A program made the position numbers and the translations under genes. Shown piece after piece: positions 63,794 through 64,000 of a stretch of 64,000 bases of DNA. The stretch is from Gordonia polyisoprenivorans NBRC 16320 = JCM 10675. GTDB lineage: Bacteria; Actinomycetota; Actinomycetes; Mycobacteriales; Mycobacteriaceae. The notes beneath the pieces were generated by a model. That model was not told the DNA's origin. It saw nothing but the letters and a program-made list of their open reading frames with translations, and made no database searches. How positions within the stretch are numbered: the stretch's first letter is position 1; each line of letters begins with the position of its first letter. The stretch spans positions 82,777 to 146,776 of the forward strand of contig NZ_BAEI01000006.1 in assembly GCF_000241325.1 (NCBI RefSeq). The letters run 5' to 3'.

Positions 63794-63890
63794 GTGATCG
63801 AGGGTAGCGATGGGGTGGGAATGTCGAGCCGACAATGCAGTCGGTCGTGATCCGACGGTCGTCGCGCCGAACGCGGTGCGGGTACTCCGC

Positions 63891-64000
63891 TCACGCCGGG
63901 AGCGGGGTGAGGTATCGATGTGGTCGCCACGTGCGGGTGGTCGGGTCCCAGGGTCGGAGGATCAGCCAGAAGTAGGTGAACATCGCGAACTTGACGACGG
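63891..64000 (-). CDS. C-terminal end of a protein, cut by the window edge
   Basis: The reverse strand reads VVKFAMFTYFWLILRPWDPTTRTWRP and ends LTPLPA at TGA 63891-63893. The aromatic-rich stretch suggests a membrane helix near the C-terminus. Too little is visible to name it. Confidence 0.5.
   Translation of the reverse strand, partial: VVKFAMFTYFWLILRPWDPTTRTWRPHRYLTPLPA

Overview
The window is GC-rich actinobacterial chromosome. Mycofactocin genes, a split S10 ribosomal operon, Mce-associated membrane proteins, a SigC-type sigma factor, KstR-like operators and type VII secretion (WXG100-like) proteins together point to the Mycobacteriales, most likely Gordonia or a close relative. The genus is inferred, not proven. 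No rRNA, tRNA, CRISPR array or transposase was recognised.

Layout: 0.08-3.0 kb holds a P450, a TetR regulator and an SDR, an order I recall from the CYP136 locus of mycobacteria. 3.07-5.4 kb holds four coupled Mce-associated membrane proteins, the last frameshifted. 5.5-8.8 kb holds a ferredoxin reductase, an AlkD-like DNA repair protein and a ClC chloride channel. 8.9-20.6 kb is a steroid/mycofactocin block: a KshB-type reductase with a DoxX protein, mftR, mftABCD, then a mycofactocin-type SDR and an alpha-methylacyl-CoA racemase on the opposite strand, then mftEFG. Two perfect matches to the KstR box (TnnAACnnGTTnnA) flank mftR-mftD, which suggests sterol control of the genes on either side.

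20.7-31.5 kb is a copper and thiol-redox block: DUF5134, YcnI, CopC-CopD, VKOR, a DsbA-like protein, CopD-CtaG, a small zinc-finger membrane protein, a Cu(I) P1B-ATPase and a SigC-like sigma factor. 31.6-34.0 kb encodes a hydantoin/allantoin-type racemase and an NCS1 permease.

34.1-45.0 kb is the most interesting region. A YbaB-like protein and an EspC/WXG100-like protein precede a long secreted polymorphic toxin with a WXG100-like N-terminus, a Pro/Ala/Ser linker, a papain-like module and a C-terminal non-specific-nuclease-like tip; the gene is frameshifted near 36.02 kb. It is followed by seven paralogous putative immunity genes. Five repeat with a period of about 926 bp. Each is preceded by a toxin-tip remnant or, before the seventh, by an apparently intact silent tip. 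Variable toxin tail and variable immunity N-terminus form one contiguous segment between conserved flanks, so one recombination could exchange toxin specificity and immunity together.

45.1-50.4 kb (minus strand) encodes a GntR/FCD regulator, an S9 peptidase, an NAGGN-type asparagine-synthase-like amidotransferase and a DUF4442 protein. 50.7-53.7 kb holds two paralogous small secreted Gln/Pro-rich proteins sharing the C-terminus GFWxFGFWIPLP, a secreted SGNH hydrolase and a small membrane protein. 54.2-59.5 kb is the S10 operon from rpsJ to rpsQ. 59.5-63.8 kb (minus strand) encodes a PP-loop protein coupled to a polysaccharide pyruvyl transferase, a Ser/Thr kinase with a DUF4190-like membrane tail, and a GNAT acetyltransferase. 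The end of another gene runs off the right edge.
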